A stretch of DNA of 43,133 nt from AEGEAN-183 sp964614345 (GCA_964614345.1 CAZTLP010000009.1:1-43133), one strand, 5' to 3'; positions 8,116-17,483 are shown, numbered from the stretch's first letter. Made by a program: numbers and translations. The notes: a model not told the origin generated them from the sequence alone.

Positions 8116-8925
8116 ATGGCCTCCTCTTTCGTGTTAGTAGAACTTATTTTATATTTTTTACTGGGAATTTTTTCCGGTATTTTAGCAGGGCTCTTTGGAA
8201 TAGGAGGTGGGATTATTATTATCCCAGTTTTTTTTGCTATATTTGAAAACATAGTGGGAGTCCCTGAAGAAGCCTTGGCGCATACAGTTTTGGGTAGTTC
8301 TTTGGGTGTTATAGTTTTTAGTTCTTTGGCTTCTACTTATTCCCATAATAAACGAAAAGCTGTTATCTGGAATGTCCTAAAGGTAATAGTTCCTAGTATT
8401 TGTATAGGAGCTGCCCTTGGAGCACTGACTGCTAGTTTTATTGCCAGCTCAACACTTCAGGTTCTGGTAGCTATCTTTCTAGTTCTGATATCGGTTCAAA
8501 TGGCTTTTGAGTTTCCTCCTCCTTCACAGAACCCTAAAACTAATGTAATCGGACCTGTTCTTGTGGGAAGTGGCATAGGATGGTTTTCCGGTATTTTTGG
8601 AATAGGTGGAGGTGTATTTTCTGTGCCTTATTTTTATCATAGAGGATTACAAATGAAACAAGCCATTGGTTCATCAGCGGCTTGCGGCATCCCTATAGCT
8701 TTTTCTGGTTCAATTTCCTACATGATCGTGGGATCTAATATTTCAGACCTTCCTGATTTTTCGGTGGGTTACGTATATTTACCTGGAGCTATCATAGTAG
8801 GATTGGCAAGTGCATGGAGTGCCATAGTAGGGGTTAGAGCAGCACACAGAATAAAACAAAAAAAACTTAGGTTAGGTTTTGCAGTACTATTATTGATTAT
8901 GGGACTTAACTTACTTCTAAGATAA
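8116..8925 (+). CDS. TauE/SafE-family membrane exporter
   Basis: This 269-residue polytopic membrane protein belongs to the TauE/SafE family of proposed anion (sulfite, sulfonate or sulfoacetate) exporters. The two halves each carry the family repeat: LFGIGGGIIIIPVFF at about residues 25-40 and IFGIGGGVFSVPYFY at about 160-175. Roughly eight hydrophobic segments are visible, ending in RLGFAVLLLIMGLNLLL. It is followed after 10 bases by a sodium symporter pair. The substrate cannot be read from the sequence. Confidence 0.86.
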   Translation: MASSFVLVELILYFLLGIFSGILAGLFGIGGGIIIIPVFFAIFENIVGVPEEALAHTVLGSSLGVIVFSSLASTYSHNKRKAVIWNVLKVIVPSICIGAALGALTASFIASSTLQVLVAIFLVLISVQMAFEFPPPSQNPKTNVIGPVLVGSGIGWFSGIFGIGGGVFSVPYFYHRGLQMKQAIGSSAACGIPIAFSGSISYMIVGSNISDLPDFSVGYVYLPGAIIVGLASAWSAIVGVRAAHRIKQKKLRLGFAVLLLIMGLNLLLR

Positions 8926-8935
8926 AATTTAGTTA

Positions 8936-9190
8936 ATGGATTACTACTGGAAAGCTAATCTTAAGATATTATTTTGTCTTTTAACTATCTGGTTTATTGT
9001 TTCCTTTGGTTTTGGAATATTACTTTCTGACTGGTTAGATCAGTTTAGGATTGGTGGCTTCAAATTAGGCTTCTGGTTCGCGCAACAAGGAAGTATTTAT
9101 GTGTTCATACTTCTCATTTTTACCTATGTTTTTCTGATGGATAAACTAGATAAGAAGGCTTCTGCAGAAAAAGACAAAAAGGATTCTTAA
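8936..9190 (+). CDS. DUF4212 small subunit of sodium:solute symporter
   Basis: This 84-residue protein has two membrane segments (about 10-31 and 48-68), a YYWKANLKI start and a charged lysine-rich tail. It matches the DUF4212 family, encoded next to large sodium:solute symporter subunits of the VC_2705 type. It is presumed to be an accessory inner-membrane subunit. The stop TAA shares its last base with the A of the large-subunit ATG, so the two are translationally coupled. Confidence 0.88.
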   Translation: MDYYWKANLKILFCLLTIWFIVSFGFGILLSDWLDQFRIGGFKLGFWFAQQGSIYVFILLIFTYVFLMDKLDKKASAEKDKKDS

Positions 9191-10938
9191 TGACAGTACA
9201 AGAATGGACTTTTGTAATGGTGGGCATGAGCTTTGCCATTTATATTTTAATTGCCTTCAAATCCAGAGCTCAATCCACTTCAGATTTTTATGTAGCCGGA
9301 AAGGGTGTCAATCCCATAGTCAATGGCATGGCCACAGCCGCTGACTGGATGTCTGCGGCTTCATTCTTATCCATGGCCGGATTAATAGCTTTTCTTGGTA
9401 AAGATGGGTCTGTTTATCTTATGGGCTGGACTGGAGGTTATGTGTTGTTGGCTTTGCTTCTTGCGCCTTATTTAAGAAAATTTGGACAATTTACAGTACC
9501 TGACTTTATTGGCGAAAGGTACTACTCAAATACAGCCAGAGTGGTTGCTGTTTTATGCCTCATCTTTATTTCTTTTACCTATATCGCCGGACAGATGAGA
9601 GGCGTGGGTATAGTCTTTTCTCGTTTCCTTGAGGTGGATATAAATCTTGGCGTTTTTATAGGGATGGGAATTGTTTTTGTTTACGCTGTTTGGGGAGGCA
9701 TGAAAGGAATAACTTATACTCAAGTAGCGCAATACACAGTTTTAATATTTGCTTATCTAGTACCTGCCATTTACATTTCAATAATAATGACAAATAACCC
9801 GATACCGCAGTTGGGTTTTGGAAGTACATTAGCTGGAAGTCCCGAGTTCTTATTAGATAAACTAGATAAAGTCACCACAGATTTAGGTTTCACTGCCTAT
9901 ACTGAAAATACCAAAAGTAAAATAGATGTTTTCTGTATTACTGCTGCTTTAATGGTCGGAACAGCTGGCCTTCCTCATGTCATAGTAAGGTTCTTTACAG
10001 TTCCTAGCTTTAGGGCTGCCAGAAAATCAGCTGGTTATGCTTTAATCTTTATTGCACTTCTATACACCACTGCACCAGCAGTGTCTGCTTTCGCAAGAAT
10101 GAACCTCATAGACTCTATTCAAGATACAGAATATTCCAATTCGCCTAAGTGGTTTCAAAATTGGGAAACTATCGGCCTTATAGCTTGGAAAGATAAAAAC
10201 TCGGATGGTCTAATTAGGTATTCTTCTGGAAATGCACTTGATGGGGTTAAGCCTGTTTATATTGACGGAGAGGGAAGCTCCGGAGAGAGGCTGGTTTTAA
10301 ATGAACCAGACTTTAGCAATGAAAATGAGGTTTATATTGATAGAGATATTATTGTCTTAGCTAATCCTGAAATAGCTAAGCTGCCTTTTTGGGTAATCGC
10401 ATTAGTTGCCGCAGGGGGTGTGGCTGCAGCCCTATCTACTGCGGCTGGATTGTTAATTACTATCTCTTCAGCAATTTCTCATGATTTACTTAAGAAAACC
10501 TTTATGCCTAGAATTAGTGAAAAACAGGAGTTACTGTATAGCCGATTAGCCACAGCTTTTGCTATAGGAATAGCTGGATTATTTGGTATCTACCCCCCTG
10601 CCTTTGTAGCTCAGGTTGTTGCATTTGCCTTTGGCTTAGCTGCGTCTACTTTATTTCCAGTTTTACTATTAGGAATATTCTCAAAAAGACTTAATAAGGA
10701 AGGTGCTATCGCAGGTATGCTTATTGGCTTGATCTTTACTGCAGGATATATCATATACTTTAAATTCTTAGCTCCCGAGCTAAACACAGCTGACAATTGG
10801 TTTTTTGGCATTTCTCCTGAAGGAATAGGTTTTGTTGGAATGTTATTAAATGTTTCTGTTTCTTTGATAGTTTCTTCTTTAACTTCAGCCCCGCCTAAAG
10901 AGGTTTCTTCAATGGTAGAGGGATTAAGACAGCCATAA
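9190..10938 (+). CDS. Sodium:solute symporter, large subunit (VC_2705-like)
   Basis: This 582-residue protein of the SSS/SLC5 family has an N-terminal segment with SDFYVAGKGVNPIVNGMATA and ADWMSAASFLSMAGL, and FISFTYIAGQMRGVG, characteristic of the ActP-like branch. About twelve or thirteen membrane segments are visible. Between about residues 300 and 395 there is a hydrophilic insert with acidic and asparagine-rich sequence, which I associate with the VC_2705 subfamily. Relatives carry acetate or other short carboxylates with sodium, but the substrate here is not determined. It overlaps the DUF4212 gene and lgt by one base each, making a tight run. Confidence 0.9.
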   Translation: MTVQEWTFVMVGMSFAIYILIAFKSRAQSTSDFYVAGKGVNPIVNGMATAADWMSAASFLSMAGLIAFLGKDGSVYLMGWTGGYVLLALLLAPYLRKFGQFTVPDFIGERYYSNTARVVAVLCLIFISFTYIAGQMRGVGIVFSRFLEVDINLGVFIGMGIVFVYAVWGGMKGITYTQVAQYTVLIFAYLVPAIYISIIMTNNPIPQLGFGSTLAGSPEFLLDKLDKVTTDLGFTAYTENTKSKIDVFCITAALMVGTAGLPHVIVRFFTVPSFRAARKSAGYALIFIALLYTTAPAVSAFARMNLIDSIQDTEYSNSPKWFQNWETIGLIAWKDKNSDGLIRYSSGNALDGVKPVYIDGEGSSGERLVLNEPDFSNENEVYIDRDIIVLANPEIAKLPFWVIALVAAGGVAAALSTAAGLLITISSAISHDLLKKTFMPRISEKQELLYSRLATAFAIGIAGLFGIYPPAFVAQVVAFAFGLAASTLFPVLLLGIFSKRLNKEGAIAGMLIGLIFTAGYIIYFKFLAPELNTADNWFFGISPEGIGFVGMLLNVSVSLIVSSLTSAPPKEVSSMVEGLRQP

Positions 10939-11729
10939 TGATCCTTCCAGAAATAGATCCCATTGCATTCCAAATCGGTCCTCTTGCCATAAGGTGGTAT
11001 GGCATAACCTGGGTAGTTGCTTTTGGTCTTATTTACTTTTTAGCTTCTAGGAATTTATCCAAATTCTCTAAAGAGCAGTTAGAGAATCTAATGTTTTACG
11101 GCCTACTTGGAGCTGTTATAGGGGGTCGGACTGGTTATATGTTTTTCTATAATACCGGTCAATTAATAGCAGATCCTCTTTCTCTATTTTATTTTTGGCA
11201 AGGCGGCATGTCGTTTCATGGAGGCCTTTTAGGAGTATTAATATCGTGTTTTCTATTAAGTAAACAATGGGGCTTTAAATTCTTTGAAGTCATGGATTTT
11301 ATAGCGCCTTATGTGCCCATAGGTCTTGGTACTGTCAGGATAGGAAACTTTTTAAATTCCGAATTACTTGGAAGGCCGACAGAAGTATCTTGGGGTGTTG
11401 TTTTTCCTTCTGATCCATTGGGGTTGGTTAGACATGCCTCTCAGTTATATCAAGCTGTGGGAGAAGGTATAGTCCTCTTATTATTTATGCTGTGGTACTC
11501 CAAGAAACCCAGGCCGCATATGGCAGTGTCTTCTGTGTTTCTAATTGGTTATGGGGTTATCAGATGTTTTACTGAAGCCTTTAGAGAGCCTGACGCCCAT
11601 ATAGGCTTTGATCTATTTGGATCAATATCTAGGGGGCAGATTCTTTCTATTCCAATGATACTAATCGGCCTCATGTTATTATTTTATTCATACAGAAAAG
11701 TTGTAAAAAAGGATGAAACAATATCTTGA
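10938..11729 (+). CDS. lgt: Prolipoprotein diacylglyceryl transferase
   Basis: Lgt transfers diacylglycerol from phosphatidylglycerol to the lipobox cysteine of prolipoproteins in the inner membrane. This 263-residue protein has the family motifs in order: IRWYGITWVVAFGL, GGRTGYMFFYN, MSFHGGLLGVL with the essential histidine, the signature RIGNFLNSELLGRPTEVSWG, and RHASQLYQAVGEG. Seven membrane segments are expected and fit. It overlaps the symporter gene by one base and thyA by 17 bases; the lgt-thyA pairing is common in gammaproteobacteria. The predicted DctP lipoprotein at 37-38 kb would be among its substrates. Confidence 0.96.
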   Translation: MILPEIDPIAFQIGPLAIRWYGITWVVAFGLIYFLASRNLSKFSKEQLENLMFYGLLGAVIGGRTGYMFFYNTGQLIADPLSLFYFWQGGMSFHGGLLGVLISCFLLSKQWGFKFFEVMDFIAPYVPIGLGTVRIGNFLNSELLGRPTEVSWGVVFPSDPLGLVRHASQLYQAVGEGIVLLLFMLWYSKKPRPHMAVSSVFLIGYGVIRCFTEAFREPDAHIGFDLFGSISRGQILSIPMILIGLMLLFYSYRKVVKKDETIS

Positions 11730-12507
11730 TTTAATGAAATATGTTCGAGAGTCTGGAACTGAGAAAGGTGACAGAACGGGAACGGGTACCTTAAGTGTAT
11801 TTGGTTATCAAATGCGTTTTAACCTTGAAGAAGGCTTCCCTTTGGTTACAACAAAAAAAGTTCATCTTAAGTCCATAATCTATGAACTCTTATGGTTTTT
11901 AAAAGGTTCTACTAATGTAGACTATCTCAACGAACATGGGGTTAGCATTTGGGATGAATGGGCTGATGAACGGGGTGAACTTGGACCCGTCTATGGAGCC
12001 CAATGGAGGTCTTGGCCCACACAAGATGGAAGTTCAATAGATCAGATCTCAGAAGTTATTGATCAGATAAAGGCTAATCCAGATTCTAGAAGGCTAATAG
12101 TAAGTGCCTGGAATGTTTCTCAAATTGACAACATGGCCCTACCGCCCTGTCACGCTATGTTTCAATTTTATGTTGCTGATGGAAAGCTTTCTTGTCAACT
12201 ATACCAAAGAAGTGCAGACATATTTCTAGGAGTACCCTTCAACATTGCCTCTTATGCTTTGTTGGTTCTAATGATAGCCAAAGTAACTGGATTAAAGCCT
12301 GGAGAATTTGTTCATACACTAGGGGATGCACACCTTTATTTGAATCATCTTGATCAAGTAGATGAACAATTAAAAAGAAAACCCTTCCCTCTTCCTAAAA
12401 TGAGTATTACTAAAGATGTAAAAAATGTCCTTGATATTGAATATGAGGACTTTTCTTTAGAAGACTATGAATCACATCCGCATATTTCTGCTCCTATAGC
12501 TGTTTAA
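11713..12507 (+). CDS. thyA: Thymidylate synthase
   Basis: ThyA methylates dUMP to dTMP using methylene-tetrahydrofolate and produces dihydrofolate. The 264-residue length equals that of the Escherichia coli enzyme, and the catalytic cysteine is C146 in LPPCHAMFQFYV. Other conserved parts are DRTGTGTLSVFG, GPVYGAQWRSW, the double arginine in PDSRRLIVSAWN, and QLYQRSADIFLGVPFNIASY. Its start lies inside lgt with a 17-base overlap, preceded by AAAAAAGG. folA begins one base after its stop, so the dihydrofolate made here can be recycled by the neighbouring product. Confidence 0.98.
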   Translation: MKQYLDLMKYVRESGTEKGDRTGTGTLSVFGYQMRFNLEEGFPLVTTKKVHLKSIIYELLWFLKGSTNVDYLNEHGVSIWDEWADERGELGPVYGAQWRSWPTQDGSSIDQISEVIDQIKANPDSRRLIVSAWNVSQIDNMALPPCHAMFQFYVADGKLSCQLYQRSADIFLGVPFNIASYALLVLMIAKVTGLKPGEFVHTLGDAHLYLNHLDQVDEQLKRKPFPLPKMSITKDVKNVLDIEYEDFSLEDYESHPHISAPIAV

Positions 12508-12508
12508 A

Positions 12509-12991
12509 TTGAAAATTTCATTAATAGCTGCTTTTGCAGAAGAAGGTGTCATTGGTAAAGATGGCAAGATCCCTTGGACCCTAAAAGAGGACTTAAAGCA
12601 TTTTAGAAATAAAACTGAGGGATGTTCTGTTGTAATGGGTCGGAAAACTTATGAGTCCATAGGAAGACCATTGCCTAACAGACTAAATATAGTGATGACT
12701 AAAAACCCTAAAATGCTGGAAGGAGTAAAAGAAGTTAGTAATAGGAAGGAAGCCTTAGAAATTGCTTCTTCATATTCTAATGAGGTGTTTATTATAGGTG
12801 GTGAAAAAATCTATGAAGAATTTCTCCCAATGGCAACAAAAATGTACCTAACTAAAATTGATATTAAAACTAAAGGAGATGCTTTCTTTCCTAAATGGAA
12901 TGAAAATGACTGGGAGGAATTATCTAGACAGGATAAAGAAGATCTAAATCAAAATATTAAATACTGCTTTCTAGAGTATAAAAGGAAATAA
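12509..12991 (+). CDS. folA: Dihydrofolate reductase
   Basis: FolA reduces dihydrofolate to tetrahydrofolate with NADPH. This 160-residue protein starts with KISLIAAFAEEGVIGKDGKI, has the substrate-binding acid at D28 in WTLKEDLKHF, and the cofactor region VVMGRKTYESIGRPLPNR. FIIGGEKIYEEFLP and the C-terminal DAFFPKW are normal. The start is a TTG immediately after the thyA stop, with the usual family N-terminus and no alternative ATG. It ends four bases from the convergent TPR gene, so no separate terminator is visible. Confidence 0.96.
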   Translation: MKISLIAAFAEEGVIGKDGKIPWTLKEDLKHFRNKTEGCSVVMGRKTYESIGRPLPNRLNIVMTKNPKMLEGVKEVSNRKEALEIASSYSNEVFIIGGEKIYEEFLPMATKMYLTKIDIKTKGDAFFPKWNENDWEELSRQDKEDLNQNIKYCFLEYKRK

Positions 12992-12995
12992 TCTA

Positions 12996-14453
12996 CTAAG
13001 AAGAACCTAGACCTAAAGCTTTTTTCTTTAAGATAAGTGCTTGTACTCTTTCCTCTTCACCTTCTGTATAGGTAATCCATTTCCTAGCTTGGTCTTGGAT
13101 TTTCTTCTTCTTCTTCTTCTGGGCTTCTTTCTTATCGCTTAATTGCTTTTCTGCAACATCTATACACTTTCTAAAGGAAGCTATAGCTTCATCCCATTTC
13201 TGATACTCAAACAAAACCTGACCAAGGAGCATATGGGCATTTGCCTCATCTTTAAGTTTTCCTTTTTTAATTCCTGCTCTAATTGCTTTTTCGGCTCCTT
13301 CAAATTCATCTAAACCAAAATGTACCTGACCTAAAAATATATAAAGCTCTCCCTCTTTAGACTTACTTGCTGCCTTCTCATAAGCAGGTTTGGCTTTTTT
13401 TAATTCTTTAGCTGCATGCCAGTACTGGGCTAAGGCTTTTAATGTTTTTTCTTCTTCCTTGATGAAATCATTTTTAAAACCATATTCCATTACTTGCGCC
13501 GCTTTGTGCGGGTTTTGATGCATAAACAACAGCTGACCTAAGGCCACATACTCTCTTTGTTTATCTAACAGCCTATCTTCGTGGGCTGCTTCAAGAGCTC
13601 CTAGTTGATCTAAGAACCTATCTTTTTGGCCATAAAGCTGGGATAAGCCTACCCAATACCTTTTTTTAGGGTAATTAACAGCTAAAATCTTATATATTGG
13701 GAGTACATCAAGATTTTCCTTTAATTCACTATAGACAGCTATCTTTAATAAATAGTCGTTTTCTCTAGCCACAGCTTTCTTAGTCTCTCCTGTCTCGTAC
13801 TCTTCGCCCGTCTCTTCGTCGATAGCCTTTATAGGTATGTCTCTGCTTTCTGCTAGTTCTATAGCCCTTTCAATGAAAGTTTTAGCATTTCTAAAATCTT
13901 CTAACTGAAAATAAGCAGTTGCAATAAGAGAGTAACCTTGAGAGCTTGGCTCCTCTTCTTCCTCAATCCACTCTAGTAAGTATTTAATTGACTTTCTATA
14001 GTCTTCTTTAATGAAAGCTAGTTGGGCTAAAGAAAATCTTGCTTGATTCTGTAATTTAAAATCTGAGCCTTCAGATCTAAGAAGTTTTTCATATTCAGTA
14101 ATTGCAAGATCATATCTTTCCTGAGCAAAATAAATATAACCAAAATACCAATGCATTCTAGCTCTATCGGTCTCTGTAAACTTGGGGTCTGTTCCAATAA
14201 CAGCAAGCATTTCAATTGCTTCATCCCACATTTCTTCTTCTAAGAAAGGCTGTACTGTTTGTAAAAGCTTTTGTGCTTTCTTGCTGGGCAGTTTTACTCT
14301 TTTTCTTGTTTTCTTTTTCTTAGTATCATCAGCTGCTTCTAGATTAAACCCATCATACTCTGGTGCTAATTCACCAATAACAATTGGCATAAGGCTTATA
14401 ACAATTGTTACAACCAAAGTTTTAATCAAAAATTTCATAGTTTGTTTATACAT
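12996..14453 (-). CDS. TPR-repeat periplasmic protein of the TonB operon
   Basis: This protein (485 residues from the chosen start) begins with a lysine-containing N-terminus and a hydrophobic stretch (FLIKTLVVTIVISLMPIVIG) that looks like a signal peptide or anchor. It then has a lysine-rich linker and a run of tetratricopeptide-like helices, for example MHWYFGYIYFAQERYDLAI and LGQVLFEYQKWDEAIASFRK. It matches the TPR protein found last in Vibrio TonB2-type operons, whose role in TonB-dependent uptake is not well defined. The frame is open to 14513, inside tonB; I chose the ATG at 14453, ten bases after the tonB stop, though 14438 is also possible. A run of six AAG codons lies near the C-terminus. 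Confidence 0.82.
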   Translation of the reverse strand: MYKQTMKFLIKTLVVTIVISLMPIVIGELAPEYDGFNLEAADDTKKKKTRKRVKLPSKKAQKLLQTVQPFLEEEMWDEAIEMLAVIGTDPKFTETDRARMHWYFGYIYFAQERYDLAITEYEKLLRSEGSDFKLQNQARFSLAQLAFIKEDYRKSIKYLLEWIEEEEEPSSQGYSLIATAYFQLEDFRNAKTFIERAIELAESRDIPIKAIDEETGEEYETGETKKAVARENDYLLKIAVYSELKENLDVLPIYKILAVNYPKKRYWVGLSQLYGQKDRFLDQLGALEAAHEDRLLDKQREYVALGQLLFMHQNPHKAAQVMEYGFKNDFIKEEEKTLKALAQYWHAAKELKKAKPAYEKAASKSKEGELYIFLGQVHFGLDEFEGAEKAIRAGIKKGKLKDEANAHMLLGQVLFEYQKWDEAIASFRKCIDVAEKQLSDKKEAQKKKKKKIQDQARKWITYTEGEEERVQALILKKKALGLGSS

Positions 14454-14463
14454 AAAGATCTTT

Positions 14464-15102
14464 TTAAGCGCAACCTTCGGGTACATATTCGGAGGTCTTA
14501 TTGGGGTCTTCAATTATGAAAGTGATTTGATTTAGTACGCCCGGTACCTCAATAGCTTCTCCATCTCTTATTTGCGGCTTGTACTTAAATTTCATAGCTG
14601 CACGCATAGCTGCTCTATCAAAAATACCACTTGGTTGTGCCCAAACAACAATCGGGTCTCTAACTGCACCTACTTTAGTGACTGTAAACTCAAGCATCAC
14701 ACAACCTTCTATGCCTCTCTCTTGGGCCCTTCTCGGGTAAATAGGGGGTACCTTAAAGATTGGTACATAAGAACCATCAGCAAATACTCCTGCTTTTCTT
14801 CCCTTCATATCAAATTTTGGCCTGGGAGTGGCATTATCTAAATCTGCTGGAGGTGTCATATCAAATTCTGGTGGCATGGTTTCAGGGGGCGGTTCTTCCT
14901 CTTCTGGTCTTTCTATATCTTGTAACAATTCCAATTCACGTTCTGGCATAGTTACATCTGCTATTCTTATTCCTTTTTCACTGAGCTCTACATCCCCTGT
15001 TGCTATTAGCCATTGCATTATGTAAAAGATGATAAGAGTTAAAACTGCTGAAGAAACTACTGCAGTAGTAATTTTCCTATAATCTAATAAAGCAAAATTC
15101 AT
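14464..15102 (-). CDS. tonB: TonB-family energy transducer
   Basis: TonB links the proton-driven ExbB-ExbD motor to outer-membrane receptors. This 212-residue protein has one N-terminal membrane helix (about 11-33), a proline- and glutamate-rich periplasmic stretch (about 62-90, ERPEEEEPPPETMPP) and a C-terminal domain with PIYPRRAQERGIEGCVMLEF and AAMRAAMKFKYKPQ. It resembles TonB2 of Vibrio more than the longer proline-rich TonB1 of enterobacteria. It lies between exbD (6 bases upstream) and the TPR gene (10 bases downstream). No receptor gene is present in the window, so the ligand is unknown. Confidence 0.93.
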   Translation of the reverse strand: MNFALLDYRKITTAVVSSAVLTLIIFYIMQWLIATGDVELSEKGIRIADVTMPERELELLQDIERPEEEEPPPETMPPEFDMTPPADLDNATPRPKFDMKGRKAGVFADGSYVPIFKVPPIYPRRAQERGIEGCVMLEFTVTKVGAVRDPIVVWAQPSGIFDRAAMRAAMKFKYKPQIRDGEAIEVPGVLNQITFIIEDPNKTSEYVPEGCA

Positions 15103-15108
15103 AAGTCC

Positions 15109-15519
15109 TTAAAACTTGGGTTCAGAGGCAAGAGATATTGCATACACACCAGCATCCCGTGACTGGTCCATGACTTTAATAATGGCATCAGCGGTTGCCC
15201 TTTCATCAGCCTGAATTACAACAGACCCCTGGGGGTTATCAGCCAACAACTTAGTTACATTGGCTTTAACTTGCCTCACATCAACTCTTCTACCATCAAT
15301 CCAAATGTCGTCATTTGCTCCTATAGCAATGAGAATTGCAGCATTATCTTGAATATTAGCTGTTTCTGCATCAGGTCGATTAACCTCAAGACCTGGCTCT
15401 TTAATAAAATTAGCAGTAACTATAAAAAAGATTAGAAGTATAAATACCACATCCAACATAGGGGTTAAGCTAATTTCTTCTTCTGCTTCAGTTGCTTGGC
15501 TTATAGGTGATCTTCTCAT
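15109..15519 (-). CDS. exbD: Biopolymer transport protein ExbD
   Basis: ExbD is the small subunit of the proton-driven motor that energises TonB. The 136-residue protein has a single N-terminal membrane helix, LTPMLDVVFILLIFFIVTA, with the essential proton-carrying aspartate at D23. The periplasmic domain includes VVIQADERATADAIIKVMD, typical of ExbD/TolR. The operon partners TonB and two ExbB-like proteins point to ExbD rather than TolR. It follows exbB after 14 bases. Confidence 0.94.
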   Translation of the reverse strand: MRRSPISQATEAEEEISLTPMLDVVFILLIFFIVTANFIKEPGLEVNRPDAETANIQDNAAILIAIGANDDIWIDGRRVDVRQVKANVTKLLADNPQGSVVIQADERATADAIIKVMDQSRDAGVYAISLASEPKF

Positions 15520-15533
15520 AATTATTACCTTTA

Positions 15534-16058
15534 TTATTCAGAAACTAAGTACTCTGACAAGAGTTCTTCTTCTCGTTTAGATTTATTTTTTAAGAAAGTG
15601 CTAGCAAAGGTACCAGTTATAGCTACAGAAAGTCCTGCCATAGCTGGAATCGTTGATCTGGAAACACCACCGGCCATTGCTTTAGCATCACCGCCTCCAG
15701 TGACGGCCAAAAGGTGAAACACCTCTATCATGCCTGTTATGGTGCCAAACAAACCCAATAATGGAGCTACACCTACACACAGTTTTATTAAAGTTAAATT
15801 TTGATTAATCTTAATAGAGGTTTGAGAAATCAACATTTCTCTTATTGCTTTGGAGTTCCATGTTTTTTTATCTTTCCTTTTAGACCAATCTTCAACGGCT
15901 ATATTCACATTTAGTTGATGATTAAATCTGTAATACCAAAGTCTCTCAAAGATAAGAAACCACATAAAGAAGGCAAGTAACCCTATTAAGTAGAGAACAT
16001 CCCCTCCCTTTTGCATAAATTCAAAGAGGGCATCTGCGGCATCATAGAAGAAGAACAT
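15534..16058 (-). CDS. exbB: ExbB-type proton channel, short form
   Basis: This 174-residue MotA/TolQ/ExbB protein has three membrane helices: one near residues 18-40 (VLYLIGLLAFFMWFLIFERL), one near 90-115 with GVAPLLGLFGTITGMIEVF, and one near 135-157 (AGLSVAITGTFASTFL). The second and third helices form the proton path with ExbD. The short length is typical of ExbB2 proteins of Vibrio TonB2 systems. It is the second MotA/TolQ/ExbB-type gene in this operon, 27 bases after the TtpC-like gene. Confidence 0.93.
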   Translation of the reverse strand: MFFFYDAADALFEFMQKGGDVLYLIGLLAFFMWFLIFERLWYYRFNHQLNVNIAVEDWSKRKDKKTWNSKAIREMLISQTSIKINQNLTLIKLCVGVAPLLGLFGTITGMIEVFHLLAVTGGGDAKAMAGGVSRSTIPAMAGLSVAITGTFASTFLKNKSKREEELLSEYLVSE

Positions 16059-16085
16059 GGTTCTGTGTTATCTCCTTAGTTAAAG

Positions 16086-17483
16086 TTACTTTTCAGACCT
16101 TTCCGCTGCCATTCCAATAGCCTGCTCTTCAATTGTTTCTAAAATACCTTTAGAGAAATTAGAGACTATAGCGGACATAAACGTCATAGGAATTGCAACC
16201 ATTAACCCTAACCAGGTTGTGACTAAAGCGATTGAGATACCACTTGCCATAGTTTTCGGATCTCCCGTTCCAAATAAGGTTATCATTTGGAAAGTTTCAA
16301 TCATTCCTACTATTGTTCCAAAAAGTCCCATCAATGGAGCAACTATGGAGATTAATTTTATCAACCAATTGAGTTTTTCAATCGGCGGTCTCTCATTCAA
16401 TATTTGCTCGGCCATTTTAAGTTCTAGAGTTTCTGTATCAGCCTTTGGATTGTCTTCGGCTATCTTCAGAACTCTACCTAATGGATTATCTGTATTAAGA
16501 GTCTCAGCACTTAACTGCGAATCAACTGCAGCCCGAATGCCCCTCAAAGTTACCAATCTCCATATAAACAGCCCCACTCCTCCAAGACCAAGTACATAGA
16601 AAATGACGATACCTATAGGTCCGCCTTCACCGTTGATTCTTTCCCAAGCTCCAGACATTGAAATTAAGCTAGCCAGATAAGATCCTCCTTGAGGTCCAGT
16701 AGGATCAACTGCAAACTGGACAGGGAAAGCATCAGCATTAAAGACATCAGAGGTAGTTGAAGTGTATCTGCCTGCTGGCTGGGATGGTAATTCCTCATAC
16801 ATACCTCTTGTTGCAGCATAGGTAAGATAATTACCGTCTGAGACAGCATTAAATACACCTACTCGGACAACTTCTCTCTCCTCAACTGTTCCATCTAAAG
16901 CAATTACATCAGCATTAAACTTCACCACTTCTCCAGTAGCATTAATTTCTCTTTGAAGCTCAAACCAGAGTCTTTCTAATTCAGGGATTGTAGCTAAGGC
17001 CACTCCCTCGCCCATTTTTACAGCCAATTTGGTTAAGAACTCTTCTCTGTCTTTTCCAAACTGAGCCGAAGTAAGAGATTGTTCAAAGATGTTTCTTGCT
17101 TCAGTTGCGAGACCGGCTAAATGACCAAATATTTCGTTCAGAGAGCCAAGTCTTTCTTTTAACTGGGCTTCAGCTACTACTAATAAAGCCTCGTTAGCCT
17201 CGAATTTTTGCTCTAGTCTAGCCGCTTCTCTTTCAAGTCTTGCTCTTTCAGCCTTTGCATCAGCTAGAAGCTTAGCTTGCTTATTTTTTTCATTCCTAAA
17301 CTTCCTTTCCCTTTCTCTCTGCTCCGCAGTATCAGCAAACTGACCTTTCTGGACGAGTTCCAACAACTCTGAAGGACTTGAGGGATCTTTGGCTACTTCT
17401 TCCGCTTCTTCCTCAGCATTAACAGGAAAAACCAATAAAGTAATAAAAAATAATGGCAGTAGTTTGTAAGTTAATTTTTTCAT
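16086..17483 (-). CDS. TtpC-like MotA/TolQ/ExbB protein
   Basis: This 465-residue protein starts with a cleavable-looking signal peptide ending VFPVNAEE, then a charged coiled-coil-like region (about 35-120), a periplasmic domain, and a C-terminal MotA/TolQ/ExbB channel domain with three helices (about 270-300, 365-395 with IVAPLMGLFGTIVGMIETF, and 420-445). This layout matches TtpC of Vibrio TonB2 systems, an extra subunit needed for TonB2-dependent siderophore uptake. Its start overlaps the stop of the DUF3450 gene (ATGA). The name is by architecture and operon position; I did not confirm orthology. Confidence 0.88.
   Translation of the reverse strand: MKKLTYKLLPLFFITLLVFPVNAEEEAEEVAKDPSSPSELLELVQKGQFADTAEQRERERKFRNEKNKQAKLLADAKAERARLEREAARLEQKFEANEALLVVAEAQLKERLGSLNEIFGHLAGLATEARNIFEQSLTSAQFGKDREEFLTKLAVKMGEGVALATIPELERLWFELQREINATGEVVKFNADVIALDGTVEEREVVRVGVFNAVSDGNYLTYAATRGMYEELPSQPAGRYTSTTSDVFNADAFPVQFAVDPTGPQGGSYLASLISMSGAWERINGEGGPIGIVIFYVLGLGGVGLFIWRLVTLRGIRAAVDSQLSAETLNTDNPLGRVLKIAEDNPKADTETLELKMAEQILNERPPIEKLNWLIKLISIVAPLMGLFGTIVGMIETFQMITLFGTGDPKTMASGISIALVTTWLGLMVAIPMTFMSAIVSNFSKGILETIEEQAIGMAAERSEK

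Noticed and set aside
14464..14513. Longer TPR protein starting inside tonB
   Set aside because: The frame is open to 14513 but the extension does not look like part of a signal peptide and would overlap tonB by 50 bases; the ATG at 14453 gives a normal exported N-terminus.
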